DNA of 64,000 nucleotides from NCBI GenBank assembly GCA_025998955.1, contig AP024676.1, positions 3,720,001 through 3,784,000 of the forward strand. Direction: 5' to 3'. Both the position numbers and the translations under genes were made by a program. The notes under the pieces are model-generated. The model worked only from the letters and a program-made list of their open reading frames with translations, was not told the origin of the DNA and searched no databases. Shown here one piece after another: positions 15,720 to 24,812 of the stretch (the stretch's first letter is position 1; each line of letters opens with the position of its first letter). Origin of the DNA: Candidatus Roseilinea sp. GTDB lineage: Bacteria > Chloroflexota > Anaerolineae > J036 > Brachytrichaceae.

Positions 15720-17726
15720 ATGGCGGTAGAAACGAGAACTCCTGCAAAGAATCCGGCACCGGGCAACCGCAACAGCGGGCGCGGTGGCGACCCGCGCCGC
15801 GATGCGCCGCGATCCGGCGGGCCATCGCAGCCGAAGCCGCCGGCCAAGCCATCTGAGCCGAAGCCGGCCAAGTCGGCAGAACCGAAGGTGATCGAATTAC
15901 CGGAGTCCATTTCGCTGCGTGACCTGGCGACTAAGATCAACGTCAGTCCGATCAACGTTATCCGCGAGCTGATGCAAAACGGCGTGATGGCGACCATCAA
16001 CCAGCAGCTCGACTTTGATACAGCAGCCATCGTCGCGAGTGCCTTCGGCTGGGAGGCGCGGCCGATTCCGGTTGTGGTCGAATCGCAAATTCCAGAAGAG
16101 GTGGGGGTGACGCCCGACGGTAAACCTGCGCCGGCCGGCAAGGTCCTGACGCTCAAGCAGCGCCTGCTGGCCAAGGAACAGGCCGAAAACGAGGGGGCGC
16201 TGAAGCCACGCCCACCGATTGTGACCGTGATGGGGCACGTGGATCACGGCAAGACATCGCTGCTGGACGCCATCCGCAAGACGGACGTGGCCAGCGCGGA
16301 AGCCGGCGGCATCACCCAGCACATCGGCGCTTACATGGTGGAGCATCAGGGCAAAAAGGTGACCTTCATTGATACGCCGGGTCATGAAGCCTTCACGGCC
16401 ATGCGCGCGCGCGGCGCACAGGTGACCGATATCGCCGTGCTGGTAGTCGCAGCCGACGACGGCGTGATGCCGCAAACGCGCGAGGCCATCGCCCACGCGC
16501 GCGCAGCGCAAGTGCCGATCATCGTTGCCATCAACAAGATTGATAAACCGAACGCCAACCCTGAGTTGGTAAAGAAAGAGTTGAGCGAACTCGGCCTGGT
16601 GCCCGACGAATGGGGTGGCAACACGCTGTTCATTCCGGTCTCGGCCAAGCAACGCAAAGGCATCGAGGATTTGATCGAGGGCATCCTGTTGATAGCGGAG
16701 TCGCTGGATACGATCAAGGCGAACCCCAACCGCAGGGCCGTCGGCACGATCATCGAAAGCCATTTGAGCAAGTCGAAGGGCGCGATGGCGACGGTGCTGG
16801 TGCAGAACGGCACGCTCAACGTCGGCGACGCGTTCGTGGCCGGCGGGGTGTATGGCCGCGTGCGCGCCATGTTCGACTTTCGCGGCCAGAGCGTGAAGAA
16901 GGCCGGACCGTCGGTGCCGGTCAGCATCACCGGCATGTCGGAAGTGCCGATCGCCGGCGATGTGTTCGAGGTCGTCGAGGACGAGCGCACGGCGCGCGCG
17001 CTGGCAGCCCAGCATCAGGCCAAACGCGAACGCGAAGGCAGTGTCCAGCGGGCAACCAGCCTGGAACAATACTTCGCGATGGCCAAGGCCAGCAAGGCCA
17101 AGAAGATGTTCTTCATCGTCAAGGCCGACAATCAGGGGTCTTTGCCGCCGATCGTCGAGCAGTTGCAAAAGCTCAACGATACGCTCGGCGCCGAGAAGGG
17201 CGATGAGGTGCGGCTCGAAGTCATCTACCAAGGCACGGGCGACGTTACCGAAAGCGACGTCAACCTGGCGATTGCCTCTGGCGCAGTGATCCTGGGATAT
17301 GAGGTGGAGGTGGACACCGCCGCGCGGCGCAAGGCCGAGAGCAACCACGTGGATATCCGCCTATACAACGTGATCTACAACCTGCTCGAGGATGTGGAGC
17401 TAGCCATGAAGGGCATGCTCGCGCCGAAGGTCGTCGAGAAAGTGGTCGGCGCAGCCGAGGTGAAGCAGACCTTCAAGATTCCCAAGGTGGGCGTCATCGC
17501 CGGCGTGCGCGTGACGAACGGCGTGGCGATGCGCAATGCCAAGGCGCGCGTGTTGCGCGGCGATCAAGTGCTGCACACGGGGCCGGTCGCCTCGCTCAAG
17601 CGACTGACCGAAGACGTGAAGGAAGTACGTCAGGGCTTCGAGTGTGGCATTGGCATCGAGGGCTTCGAGGGCTTCAAGCCGGGCGATGTGATCGAATTCA
17701 TTGTGCAGGAAGAGCAAACCAAGTAG
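15720..17726 (+). CDS. infB: Translation initiation factor IF-2
   Basis: A 668-residue GTPase that delivers initiator tRNA to the 30S subunit. ATG 15720 is chosen because GAGAGG lies eight to ten bases upstream; the ATG two codons earlier is too close. The N-terminus is a short Pro/Lys-rich linker followed by an IF2-N domain (SLRDLATKINVSPINVIRELM). The G domain has GHVDHGKTSLLD (about residue 172), DTPGHEAF (about 221) and NKIDKPNANP. Domain II and the C-terminal IF2-C2 region (GVRVTNGVAMRNAKARVLR...) complete the protein. It is a compact form, lacking the long N-terminal repeats of enterobacterial IF-2. Confidence 0.96.
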   Translation: MAVETRTPAKNPAPGNRNSGRGGDPRRDAPRSGGPSQPKPPAKPSEPKPAKSAEPKVIELPESISLRDLATKINVSPINVIRELMQNGVMATINQQLDFDTAAIVASAFGWEARPIPVVVESQIPEEVGVTPDGKPAPAGKVLTLKQRLLAKEQAENEGALKPRPPIVTVMGHVDHGKTSLLDAIRKTDVASAEAGGITQHIGAYMVEHQGKKVTFIDTPGHEAFTAMRARGAQVTDIAVLVVAADDGVMPQTREAIAHARAAQVPIIVAINKIDKPNANPELVKKELSELGLVPDEWGGNTLFIPVSAKQRKGIEDLIEGILLIAESLDTIKANPNRRAVGTIIESHLSKSKGAMATVLVQNGTLNVGDAFVAGGVYGRVRAMFDFRGQSVKKAGPSVPVSITGMSEVPIAGDVFEVVEDERTARALAAQHQAKREREGSVQRATSLEQYFAMAKASKAKKMFFIVKADNQGSLPPIVEQLQKLNDTLGAEKGDEVRLEVIYQGTGDVTESDVNLAIASGAVILGYEVEVDTAARRKAESNHVDIRLYNVIYNLLEDVELAMKGMLAPKVVEKVVGAAEVKQTFKIPKVGVIAGVRVTNGVAMRNAKARVLRGDQVLHTGPVASLKRLTEDVKEVRQGFECGIGIEGFEGFKPGDVIEFIVQEEQTK

Positions 17727-17749
17727 AGAGCACGGGGCAGGGGCCAGAG

Positions 17750-17814
17750 ATCAGAAGTCAGAGGTCAGAGGTCAGAAGTCAGAAATCAGAAATCAGAAGT
17801 CAGAAATCAGAAAT
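17750..17814 (+). repeat. Heptanucleotide tandem array RTCAGAR
   Basis: About nine consecutive 7-bp units of the form RTCAGAR (GTCAGAG, GTCAGAA, ATCAGAA) fill the gap between infB and rbfA. The following 90 bp up to rbfA is pyrimidine-rich with looser heptads such as CAGTCCG, CAGTCCT, TAGTCCT. No protein is encoded here. Confidence 0.85.
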
Positions 17815-17913
17815 CGGGCGAGGGATCAGCATCCAGTTTGGCTTCAGTCCGCAGTCCTTAGTCCTCCCGACTCCTTGTCTCTGCCCCCTGTCCTCTGAAC
17901 CCTGTTTCTTGAC

Positions 17914-18282
17914 ATGAGCAAGAAGTACGAGAAGCGCGTCAACGAACTCATCCGTATGCACTTGGCTGACCTGCTGGAGCGCGAGTTAAACGACCCGCGC
18001 GTGAACGGTGCGCAGATAACGATCACCGACGTGGAGATCACACCGGACACGCGCCATGCGAAGGTGTTCTATAGCCTGATCGGCGACGCGGCGCAGAAGG
18101 CCGAGGTTGCGCGCGGGCTGGAGAGCGCCGCCGGCTGGCTCAGCCGCGAGCTGGGCAAGCGCCTGCGCACGCGCCACACGCCGCAGTTGACGTTCGAGTT
18201 CGACGAATCGTTCGAGCGCGGCGACCGCCTATCGCGGCTGCTGGATGAATTGAGGGGTGATGAGGAGATAAAGGCGTCTTGA
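17914..18282 (+). CDS. rbfA: 30S ribosome-binding factor RbfA
   Basis: A 122-residue KH-fold factor for maturation of the 16S rRNA 5' end. The N-terminal KRVNELIRMHLADLLERELNDPRV and the middle ITDVEITPDTRHAKVFYSLIGD match RbfA, and the PQLTFEFDESFERGDRLSRLLDEL end is also conserved. ATG 17914 fits the conserved start, but no Shine-Dalgarno is visible; the leader is a pyrimidine-rich tail of the heptad repeat. Its stop overlaps the nrnA start by one base. Confidence 0.94.
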   Translation: MSKKYEKRVNELIRMHLADLLERELNDPRVNGAQITITDVEITPDTRHAKVFYSLIGDAAQKAEVARGLESAAGWLSRELGKRLRTRHTPQLTFEFDESFERGDRLSRLLDELRGDEEIKAS

Positions 18283-19256
18283 TGCTGACCGACCCCCACG
18301 CCTGGGCGGACGCCGAAGGCTATCTGCGTCGCGCTCACTCCATCCTGGCTATCACTCATGTCTCACCGGACGGCGACGCCATCGGCAGCTTGCTGGGGTT
18401 CACCCACGCGATGCGCAGCCTGGGTAAGTTGGTCACGCCGGCCTGCCAGGACCAGGCGCATCCGCGCTTCGACTACCTCAAGGGCGTGCGCGACATTCGC
18501 CAGTCGGGCGAGGGCGAGTTCGACTTGATCGTTTCGCTCGATTCGAGCGATCTGGCCCGCTTGGGATCGGTCTTCATTCCCGCGCAACACGGTCACCTGC
18601 CGATCGTGGTGTTCGATCATCACATCACCAACCTCAACTTCGGCGCGGTGAACGTCGTCGAGCCGGGCGCGTCCTCGACGGCCGAGATCGTTTACACGCT
18701 GCTCCGGCGGATGGACGTGACAATCACCCCCGACATCGCCAACGCGCTGCTGACCGGCGTAATCACCGATACGCTGGCCTTTCGTACGTCGAACACCACA
18801 CCGGATACGCTGGCTGTAGCGATGGAACTGATGCGCTGTGGGGGCAACCTGCAGGAGGTCACGCGCCAGGCGCTGATCATGCGCTCGTTCGATTCGCTGC
18901 GCTTGTTGGGCGCCGGCCTGATGAACGCGCGGGTCGAGGGCCGGTTGGCCTACGCCACGCTGCCGCGCAAGCTGCGCAAGGAGCTGGACGTGAAGGAAGA
19001 GCGCGGCGACGCCGGCCTGGTAGGCACGCTGATCACGGCCTACGAGGTGGACGTGGCCGCGGTGTTCGTGGAGCTGCAGAACGGCGACATCGAGATCGGC
19101 TTTCGCGCGCAGCCGGGCTTCGACGTGTCGCAGGTGGCGCTCGAGCTGGGCGGGGGTGGCCACCCTGCCGCCGCCGGATGCACGCTGCCCGGCCCGATGC
19201 GCGACGCGGTCAACCGCGTGCTGCCGCGTCTGAAGCAGTTGATTCGCGAAGCGTAG
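18282..19256 (+). CDS. nrnA: Bifunctional oligoribonuclease/PAP phosphatase NrnA (DHH family)
   Basis: A 324-residue DHH/DHHA1 phosphoesterase that degrades short RNA oligomers and pAp. ATG 18282 overlaps the rbfA stop (TGATG). Motifs in order are HVSPDGDAIGS, IVSLDSSDLARLG, VVFDHHITN (the DHH triad), ITDTLAFR, and the DHHA1 motif ELGGGGHPAAAGC near the C-terminus. nrnA between rbfA and truB is a common gene order in Gram-positive-like lineages. Confidence 0.93.
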   Translation: MLTDPHAWADAEGYLRRAHSILAITHVSPDGDAIGSLLGFTHAMRSLGKLVTPACQDQAHPRFDYLKGVRDIRQSGEGEFDLIVSLDSSDLARLGSVFIPAQHGHLPIVVFDHHITNLNFGAVNVVEPGASSTAEIVYTLLRRMDVTITPDIANALLTGVITDTLAFRTSNTTPDTLAVAMELMRCGGNLQEVTRQALIMRSFDSLRLLGAGLMNARVEGRLAYATLPRKLRKELDVKEERGDAGLVGTLITAYEVDVAAVFVELQNGDIEIGFRAQPGFDVSQVALELGGGGHPAAAGCTLPGPMRDAVNRVLPRLKQLIREA

Positions 19257-19310
19257 TTGCCGGCGGGCACCAGGAAGCGTCCTCCGTGTGTGCCGTGCGC
19301 TCGGATTGCC

Positions 19311-20231
19311 ATGGACGGCCTATTGATCGTTGACAAGCCCGGCGGGATGTCGTCGCACGACGTGGTGGCGCGCGCGCGCCGGCTGTTGCGCGAGAAGCGC
19401 ATCGGCCACGCCGGCACGCTCGACCCAATGGCGACCGGCGTGTTGGTGCTGTGCGTCGGCCAGGCCACGCGCCTGAGCGAGTATCTGCTCGGCGAAGACA
19501 AAGCCTATGAAGGCATGATCCGGCTGGGCCAGCGCACGACGACCGACGACGCCGAGGGCGAGGTGATCGCCACACACCGCGTGCCGCCCATTTCCGAGGA
19601 GATGCTGCGTCGGCTGGAAACACAGTTCACCGGCACAATCGCGCAGATGCCCCCACAGTTTTCCGCGATACAAAAGGGCGGTCAACGTGCGTATGCCTTG
19701 GCTCGCCAAGGCCGGCCGGTCGAACTCGAGCCGCGGCAAGTGACGGTGTACGAGCTGCGGCTTGCGCCGGTCGGGAGCGAAGCGTCGGCGATCCGTCACC
19801 TGCGCATCTGCGTCCATTGCTCCGCCGGCACATACATCCGTGCTCTGGCGCGCGACATCGGCGAGGCGCTCGGCTGCGGCGGCCATCTGGTCGCGCTGCG
19901 CCGCACGCAGGCCGGCCATTTCACCTTAGCCGATGCGATCACGCTCGATCGCGTGGAGGCTGCAGCGCGTGAGGGCCAAACCGAATCGTTGTTGCTGCCG
20001 ATGGACCGCGCGGTGGCCGATTGGCCGGCCGTGCATCTGAACGATAACGATGCGCAACGCTTGAAGATGGGGCAAGCGATTGTGTTGCCTCAGCCGGTCG
20101 CTCTCCCAGGGGTAAGGGGTGAGGTGCGCGTGTATGATTCTCGCCGCGCGTTCATCGCTATCGCGCACTGGGACGGAAAGAAACTCAAACCGGCGAAGGT
20201 CTTCGATGCAGCTCCTCCACTCGTTCGATGA
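19311..20231 (+). CDS. truB: tRNA pseudouridine-55 synthase TruB
   Basis: A 306-residue enzyme making pseudouridine 55 in the T-loop of tRNAs. MDGLLIVDKPGGMSSHDVV begins at ATG 19311; the open frame extends further but only the part from here is conserved. The catalytic Asp sits in GHAGTLDPMATGVL (about residue 43), and CSAGTYIRALARDIGEALG follows. The C-terminal region from about 220 is a PUA-like extension. It overlaps ribF by 26 nt. Confidence 0.95.
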   Translation: MDGLLIVDKPGGMSSHDVVARARRLLREKRIGHAGTLDPMATGVLVLCVGQATRLSEYLLGEDKAYEGMIRLGQRTTTDDAEGEVIATHRVPPISEEMLRRLETQFTGTIAQMPPQFSAIQKGGQRAYALARQGRPVELEPRQVTVYELRLAPVGSEASAIRHLRICVHCSAGTYIRALARDIGEALGCGGHLVALRRTQAGHFTLADAITLDRVEAAAREGQTESLLLPMDRAVADWPAVHLNDNDAQRLKMGQAIVLPQPVALPGVRGEVRVYDSRRAFIAIAHWDGKKLKPAKVFDAAPPLVR

Positions 20232-20958
20232 AATCACCGATCCGCTTCCATCCGCTTGCACCATCGGCGCGTTCGATGGCGTGCACCTCGGCCACCAGCA
20301 GTTGATCCGCGCGATGGTCGGCGAGGCGCACGAGCGTGGCGTGCAATCGGCCGTGGTCACGTTCTTCCCCCATCCGCGCGTGGTGTTGGGCCGGGCGCCG
20401 AACCGTTATCTCACGCTGCCTGATGACAAGGCCGAACAGATTGCGGCGCTGGGCGTGGACGTGATGGTCAACCTAGAATTCACGTTGCAGATGGCACAAC
20501 TGACGGCGCTGGAATTCGTCCAGAACATGGTTGCTGCGCTCGCGCCGGTCAGCCTGTGGATCGGCCCAGATTTCGCGCTGGGCCGTGGACGCCAGGGGAA
20601 TGCGACCTACCTTGCCGAGTTGGGTCGCCGATTCGGATTCGATACGAACGTGTTGCCGGAGCTGAACATGGGCACCAACGTCATCTCCAGCACGCGCATC
20701 CGCGATGCCCTGTCGCGCGGCGACGTGAGCGACGCCAACCTGTGCTTAGGGCGTCCGTTCCGGGTGCGGGGCAGCTACGACGGCGACCGCACGCTATGCG
20801 TGGATGAGCGACAATGGCTGCCCGCGCCGGGCGTCTATCCGGTGCTGATCGAGGAGCGCATCAACCAGGCAACCCTGACGACCGACCGGCCGTGCAGCAT
20901 CATTCTCGAACACCCGCTCAAAGACGGCCGGCGCCTGGTAAAAGTGGAATTCGTGTAG
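20206..20958 (+). CDS. ribF: RibF-type FAD synthetase lacking a clear riboflavin kinase module
   Basis: A 250-residue protein from ATG 20206, starting inside the end of truB. The FMN adenylyltransferase part is intact: TIGAFDGVHLGHQQLI (about residues 20-35), TFFPHPRVVL, and NVISSTRIRDALSRGDV. After residue 178 the LGRPFRVRGSYDGDR segment begins the kinase domain, but the GFPTAN-type motif and the rest of the barrel are missing; only about 70 residues remain where about 120 are usual. It may therefore make FAD from FMN without phosphorylating riboflavin, with the kinase encoded elsewhere. Confidence 0.82.
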   Translation: MQLLHSFDEITDPLPSACTIGAFDGVHLGHQQLIRAMVGEAHERGVQSAVVTFFPHPRVVLGRAPNRYLTLPDDKAEQIAALGVDVMVNLEFTLQMAQLTALEFVQNMVAALAPVSLWIGPDFALGRGRQGNATYLAELGRRFGFDTNVLPELNMGTNVISSTRIRDALSRGDVSDANLCLGRPFRVRGSYDGDRTLCVDERQWLPAPGVYPVLIEERINQATLTTDRPCSIILEHPLKDGRRLVKVEFV

Positions 20959-22161
20959 ATGCTCGTCCGGCACCTTTCGCTCACCAACTTCCGGCTATAC
21001 GCGCGGCTGGAGCTGGACCTGCCGCGCGGGCTGGTGATCGTGCGAGGTGACAACGCGCAAGGCAAGACGTCGTTGCTCGAAGCGATTTACTTTCTCGCCA
21101 CGGCGCATTCGCCGCACACTCACACCGACCGGCAGGTGATCCGCTGGGGCGCAGAGGAAGAAGGCCCGTATCCCTATGCCGTGCTAAAGGCCAACATCGA
21201 GCGCAGCGACGGCCTGCACCTGATCGAGATGGCGCTGCAGCGCGGTGAATCGAACCGGCTGCGCAAGGAGATCCGCATTGATCGTGTCGCGCGGCGTGGC
21301 ATAGACCTGGTCGGCCAGCTCAACGTGGTGCTCTTCTTGCCGGGCGATGTGGAGCTGGTCGCCGGCGCGCCCACGCTGCGCCGCGACTTTCTCGACGCAG
21401 CGCTGTCGCAGGTAGATGCCGACTACGTGCGTGCGCTCGACCGGTATATGCGCGCGCTCGCCCAGCGCAACGCGCTGCTCAAGCAAGCCCAGGAGCGCGC
21501 GCTCGACCCTGACGAGCTGGCGATCTGGGACGACCAACTCGTGCCGGCCGGCGTGGAGATCGCTCTGCGCCGGCGCCGGGCCGTGGCCGAGCTGGCGCGG
21601 CTGGCGACGCCGATTCATCGCGAACTGTCCAACGGCTTGGAGTACCTACAGATCACCTACCAGCCGAACTTCGACCCCGCCCGACCGGGCACGCTCGACA
21701 CGCCGTACCAAGTTAGCATAGACGACTCGCAGCCGCCGGTCGGCGTAGACCGGCGCGACTTGCAGGCGGCCTTTCGCCGGGCACTGGACGAGCGCCGGCG
21801 AGAGGAGATTGCCCGCGGCATGACGCTGGTCGGCCCGCACCGCGACGAGGTGCGCTTCATCGCCAACGGCATGGACTTGGGGGACTTCGGCTCGCGCGGG
21901 CAACAGCGCACCGCAGTGCTGGCGCTCAAGCTCGCCCAGGTCGCCTGGATGCGCGAGCGCACGCACGAGGAACCGGTGCTGTTGCTGGACGAAGTGCTGG
22001 CCGAACTCGACCCGCACCGACGGCGCTGTCTATTACAACGGATCGGCAGCGCGCATCAGACCATCGTCACCACGACGGATATTCAGCGCTTCGACCAAGA
22101 TTTCGTGCGCGGCGCGGCCGTGTTGCAGGTATGCGCCGGAGTAGTCTCGGCGATGGCCTGA
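20959..22161 (+). CDS. recF: DNA replication and repair protein RecF
   Basis: A 400-residue SMC-like ATPase that helps load RecA at gaps. It starts at ATG 20959, directly after the ribF stop. Walker A is GDNAQGKTSLLEAIYFLATA (about residues 31-50), the signature is GSRGQQRTAVLALKLAQ and the Walker B is PVLLLDEVLAELD, in the standard RecF order; HVRHLSLTNFRLY-like text opens the protein. recF usually lies beside dnaN and gyrB near the origin; here it ends the translation operon. Confidence 0.94.
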   Translation: MLVRHLSLTNFRLYARLELDLPRGLVIVRGDNAQGKTSLLEAIYFLATAHSPHTHTDRQVIRWGAEEEGPYPYAVLKANIERSDGLHLIEMALQRGESNRLRKEIRIDRVARRGIDLVGQLNVVLFLPGDVELVAGAPTLRRDFLDAALSQVDADYVRALDRYMRALAQRNALLKQAQERALDPDELAIWDDQLVPAGVEIALRRRRAVAELARLATPIHRELSNGLEYLQITYQPNFDPARPGTLDTPYQVSIDDSQPPVGVDRRDLQAAFRRALDERRREEIARGMTLVGPHRDEVRFIANGMDLGDFGSRGQQRTAVLALKLAQVAWMRERTHEEPVLLLDEVLAELDPHRRRCLLQRIGSAHQTIVTTTDIQRFDQDFVRGAAVLQVCAGVVSAMA

Positions 22162-22216
22162 CCGCCGTGTGACCTCCCTCGCTCGCGCCCACTTTGTGCA
22201 AGCGCCGGAATATTTG

Positions 22217-22245
22217 TTGACAAACATTGAACGCAGGGTTACATT
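22217..22245 (+). promoter_or_regulatory. Promoter of the CarH-like regulator gene
   Basis: TTGACA (22217-22222) and TACATT (22240-22245) are 17 bp apart. The expected transcript start is only a few bases before ATG 22259, so the mRNA would be almost leaderless. TTGAAC (22227) and TTACAT (22239) resemble the -35 element and recur at 10-12 bp steps, a possible operator for the MerR-type product. Confidence 0.6.
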
Positions 22246-22258
22246 TAATCTCTGCCGA

Positions 22259-23617
22259 ATGTTCGAGCAATACAGCGACGAGCCCGTTTACAACGTCAAA
22301 GCTGTCTCGCACCAGACCGGTGTTGCCGCGGCAACGCTGCGCGCTTGGGAACGGCGCTATGGCGTGCCCTCGCCCCCGCGTACCGACAGCGGCTACCGGC
22401 TGTACTCGGCGCGCGACGTGGCTATCATCCGCTGGCTGAAATCGCAGATCGAAAACGGTATGAGCATCAGCCAGGCCGTGCACCTGCTGCGCTCGCTCGA
22501 AAGCCAGTCTGCCGACGGGCGCGTCGGCGAGCCGGCTGCCGAACTGCTTCCGCCGGATGCGCCGGCTTCGTATCAGCGCTTGCACGATGAAATCATCGCC
22601 GGCGCCGTCGAGTTCGATGAAGCGCACATCGAATATGTGCTGGGGGAGGCGTTTTCGCTCTTCCCTGTGGAAGAGGTGTGCCTGAACCTGATCCAGCCGG
22701 CGCTGGTGACGCTGGGCGAGAAGTGGCACGTCGGCGAGATTAACATCAGCGTCGAGCACTTCGCGACCAACATCATGCGCCGCAAGCTGCTGGCCTTGAT
22801 GTCGGCGTCGCCGCCGGTGAGCCGCGAAGAACGCATCGTCAGCGGATGTGCGCCGGGGGAGTATCACGAACTGGGCATCTTGATGATCTCGCTCTTCCTG
22901 CGCCGCCGAGGCTATGGGGTGATCTACCTTGGGCAGAACATCGCCGCGGCGCGCTTCCAGGAGATGCTATCGAAGACGCAGCCCGACCTGTTGCTGCTCT
23001 CGGCCAGCGGACTGATCGCCGCAGCGAACCTATTGGAGGTGGTCGAGGAGCTGAGGCATCACTTCGCTCAACTCGGCGCATTGATCGCGTTCGGTGGCCG
23101 GGTATTCAATCGTGCGCCCGAGTTGCGGCGGCGCGTGTCCGGCGTGTATGTCGGTGACGACGCGCAGGCCGCAACGCGCCGGATCGTTGAGTTGCTGGCC
23201 GACAAGGCTGCTGAAGTGATGCCGCAGGTGGACTACGCGCCGGTGGAAGCCGATACGCTGAGTGCGCTGGATGCCGTGCGGCGGCACCGCCCCGAAATCA
23301 TCGCCATCGCCACGCGTTTGATTCAGAACCACGCCGAATACGAGTCGGTGCATAAGCAACTGCTGCAAGCAAACGAAAACCTGCTGCAGATCATAGAATC
23401 GGCGCTGCGCTTCGGCGAGCCGTCGGTCTTGAACGACCGGACGAATTGGCTATGGGATGCGCTGCCTCCCGACGGCATCTCCAGCGCACAGTTGCAGCGC
23501 GTCGCCCAGGCTTTGGCCGAGGCGGCAGAATCTGTCCTGCCATCGCCGCAATTAGAGTGGCTCCAGCCCTACTTTCAGGCGATTCAGGGTGCGTTCGATT
23601 GGCGCGAGCCTGCCTGA
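22259..23617 (+). CDS. CarH/LitR-like B12-binding MerR-family light-responsive repressor
   Basis: A 452-residue regulator. Residues 1-72 form a MerR helix-turn-helix (YNVKAVSHQTGVAAATLRAWERRYG). A helical bundle follows with WHVGEINISVEH (about 156-167), which fits the W-x9-E-H motif of adenosylcobalamin photoreceptors such as CarH. The Rossmann B12 domain has EYHELG (about 201-206), the E-x-H-x-x-G form whose His ligates cobalt, and GVIYLGQNI. In CarH, light breaks the cobalt-carbon bond and releases the repressor from DNA. About 140 C-terminal residues (from about 310) are additional to standard CarH and are helical with no recognised domain. ATG 22259 sits just after a good promoter. Confidence 0.83.
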   Translation: MFEQYSDEPVYNVKAVSHQTGVAAATLRAWERRYGVPSPPRTDSGYRLYSARDVAIIRWLKSQIENGMSISQAVHLLRSLESQSADGRVGEPAAELLPPDAPASYQRLHDEIIAGAVEFDEAHIEYVLGEAFSLFPVEEVCLNLIQPALVTLGEKWHVGEINISVEHFATNIMRRKLLALMSASPPVSREERIVSGCAPGEYHELGILMISLFLRRRGYGVIYLGQNIAAARFQEMLSKTQPDLLLLSASGLIAAANLLEVVEELRHHFAQLGALIAFGGRVFNRAPELRRRVSGVYVGDDAQAATRRIVELLADKAAEVMPQVDYAPVEADTLSALDAVRRHRPEIIAIATRLIQNHAEYESVHKQLLQANENLLQIIESALRFGEPSVLNDRTNWLWDALPPDGISSAQLQRVAQALAEAAESVLPSPQLEWLQPYFQAIQGAFDWREPA

Positions 23618-23829
23618 AGGCGTGTTCGCGGCGACGTTTCATCTCTTCGTCTTCCCTCGGCTGGACGAGCTTCCAGCCGGCCAGATTGAACAAACTTTGT
23701 GCAACCTATCAAGCGGGACTCACCGGAGTCTCAGCATGCTTGGTAACCTTGAGAATCTGGACTAATCACACTCGATCGTCCGAGATAACGGCGTTACGCC
23801 TCGGATGCAAGTGAACGTCATCGGAGCTG
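23618..23829. other. Intergenic stretch after the CarH-like gene
   Basis: No gene is seen. TTGAACAAACTTTGTGCAAC near 23686-23705 resembles the TTGACAAACATTGAACGC region before the regulator gene and might be an operator for the three downstream genes; the resemblance is limited. Confidence 0.3.
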
Positions 23830-24792
23830 ATGGACATGATCCTCGTCACTGGTGCAAACGGCTACGTTGCCGGACATACCCTGCAACAACTGCAAGCGCT
23901 CGCCCGACAAAGCGCCGGAGAAGCGCCGCGTGCCAAGGGCCTGATTCGCAATCCCCAGCGTGCCGACAAAGTGCGCGCGCTGGGCGCCGAGCCGGTGATC
24001 GGCGACGTCACCGATCCTGCTTCGCTCGCCAAAGCCATGGCGGGTGTGGAGAAAGTGATCCACTTGGCTGCCGTCAACCGCGACCGCGGCGCGGTGACCA
24101 TGGAACGCGTGAACACCCAAGGCACGATCAACGTCGTCGAAGCGGCGAAGCAAGCCGGCGTGAAGCACATCATCAACCTGGTCGGGCTAGGCGCCGACCC
24201 GAAGCGCCCCTATCCGCTGGCCTATACGCAGGGGCGGGGCGTAGAAGCGATCATCGCCAGCGGCATTCCATACACAATTCTGGAAGCCTCGGTGATCTTT
24301 GGTCCGGGCGACGAGTTTCTCAACACCCTGGCCGGCCTGGCGCGCATCCCGCCATTCATGATCGTGCCCGGCGATGGCCAGACCAAATTTCAGCCGATCG
24401 CCGTGCAGGACGTCGCGGCTTGTCTGGTGCATTCACTATCCAAGCCCGAGGTGATCAACCGCCGCTTGCAGATTTGCGGCAGCGAAGTGATCACGCTCGA
24501 AGGCATCATAGACGCGATTCTGGCCGAGCTGCGCGTCAAGCGCATCAAGCTGCATATGCCGGTCTTCCTGTTGAAGCCGGCCGTCGCCATCATGGATGTG
24601 CTCCTGCCTAGGCCGCCGGTGACACCCAGCCTGCTTGCGCAACTGGGCGTGGATAACGTGGCGACGGACAACGCCACGACCAAAGTGTTCGGCATCGAGC
24701 CGATCAAGTTGCGCGACGGCATCGGATTCGTGCGTGAGATGTCCTTCGGCAAGTTGATGGCGCGCACCTTCGGCCGGGCGGAGTATCGCTGA
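23830..24792 (+). CDS. NAD(P)-binding atypical SDR (NmrA/NDUFA9-like epimerase-reductase)
   Basis: A 320-residue extended short-chain dehydrogenase. The nucleotide motif VTGANGYVAGHTLQQL is at residues 6-21, followed by VIGDVTD and VIHLAAVNRD. The classical Tyr-x3-Lys is replaced by YTQGRG, as in atypical SDRs (NmrA and NDUFA9-like) that bind NAD(P) with altered catalysis. The C-terminal part resembles complex-I-subunit-like quinone or lipid-linked reductases. It starts the group of three genes after the CarH-like regulator, whose LitR/CarH relatives in other bacteria are often followed by SDR and lipid-modifying genes. Substrate unknown. Confidence 0.78.
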   Translation: MDMILVTGANGYVAGHTLQQLQALARQSAGEAPRAKGLIRNPQRADKVRALGAEPVIGDVTDPASLAKAMAGVEKVIHLAAVNRDRGAVTMERVNTQGTINVVEAAKQAGVKHIINLVGLGADPKRPYPLAYTQGRGVEAIIASGIPYTILEASVIFGPGDEFLNTLAGLARIPPFMIVPGDGQTKFQPIAVQDVAACLVHSLSKPEVINRRLQICGSEVITLEGIIDAILAELRVKRIKLHMPVFLLKPAVAIMDVLLPRPPVTPSLLAQLGVDNVATDNATTKVFGIEPIKLRDGIGFVREMSFGKLMARTFGRAEYR

Positions 24793-24812
24793 GACGCAAG
24801 ACTTAAGACGCA

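Noticed and set aside
15897-17348. A 483-residue minus-strand frame opposite infB
   Set aside because: It is antisense to the highly conserved IF-2 and is His/Arg-rich without motifs.
17750-17814. A CRISPR array was considered for the heptad repeats
   Set aside because: The units are seven bases with no spacers, and no cas gene is present.
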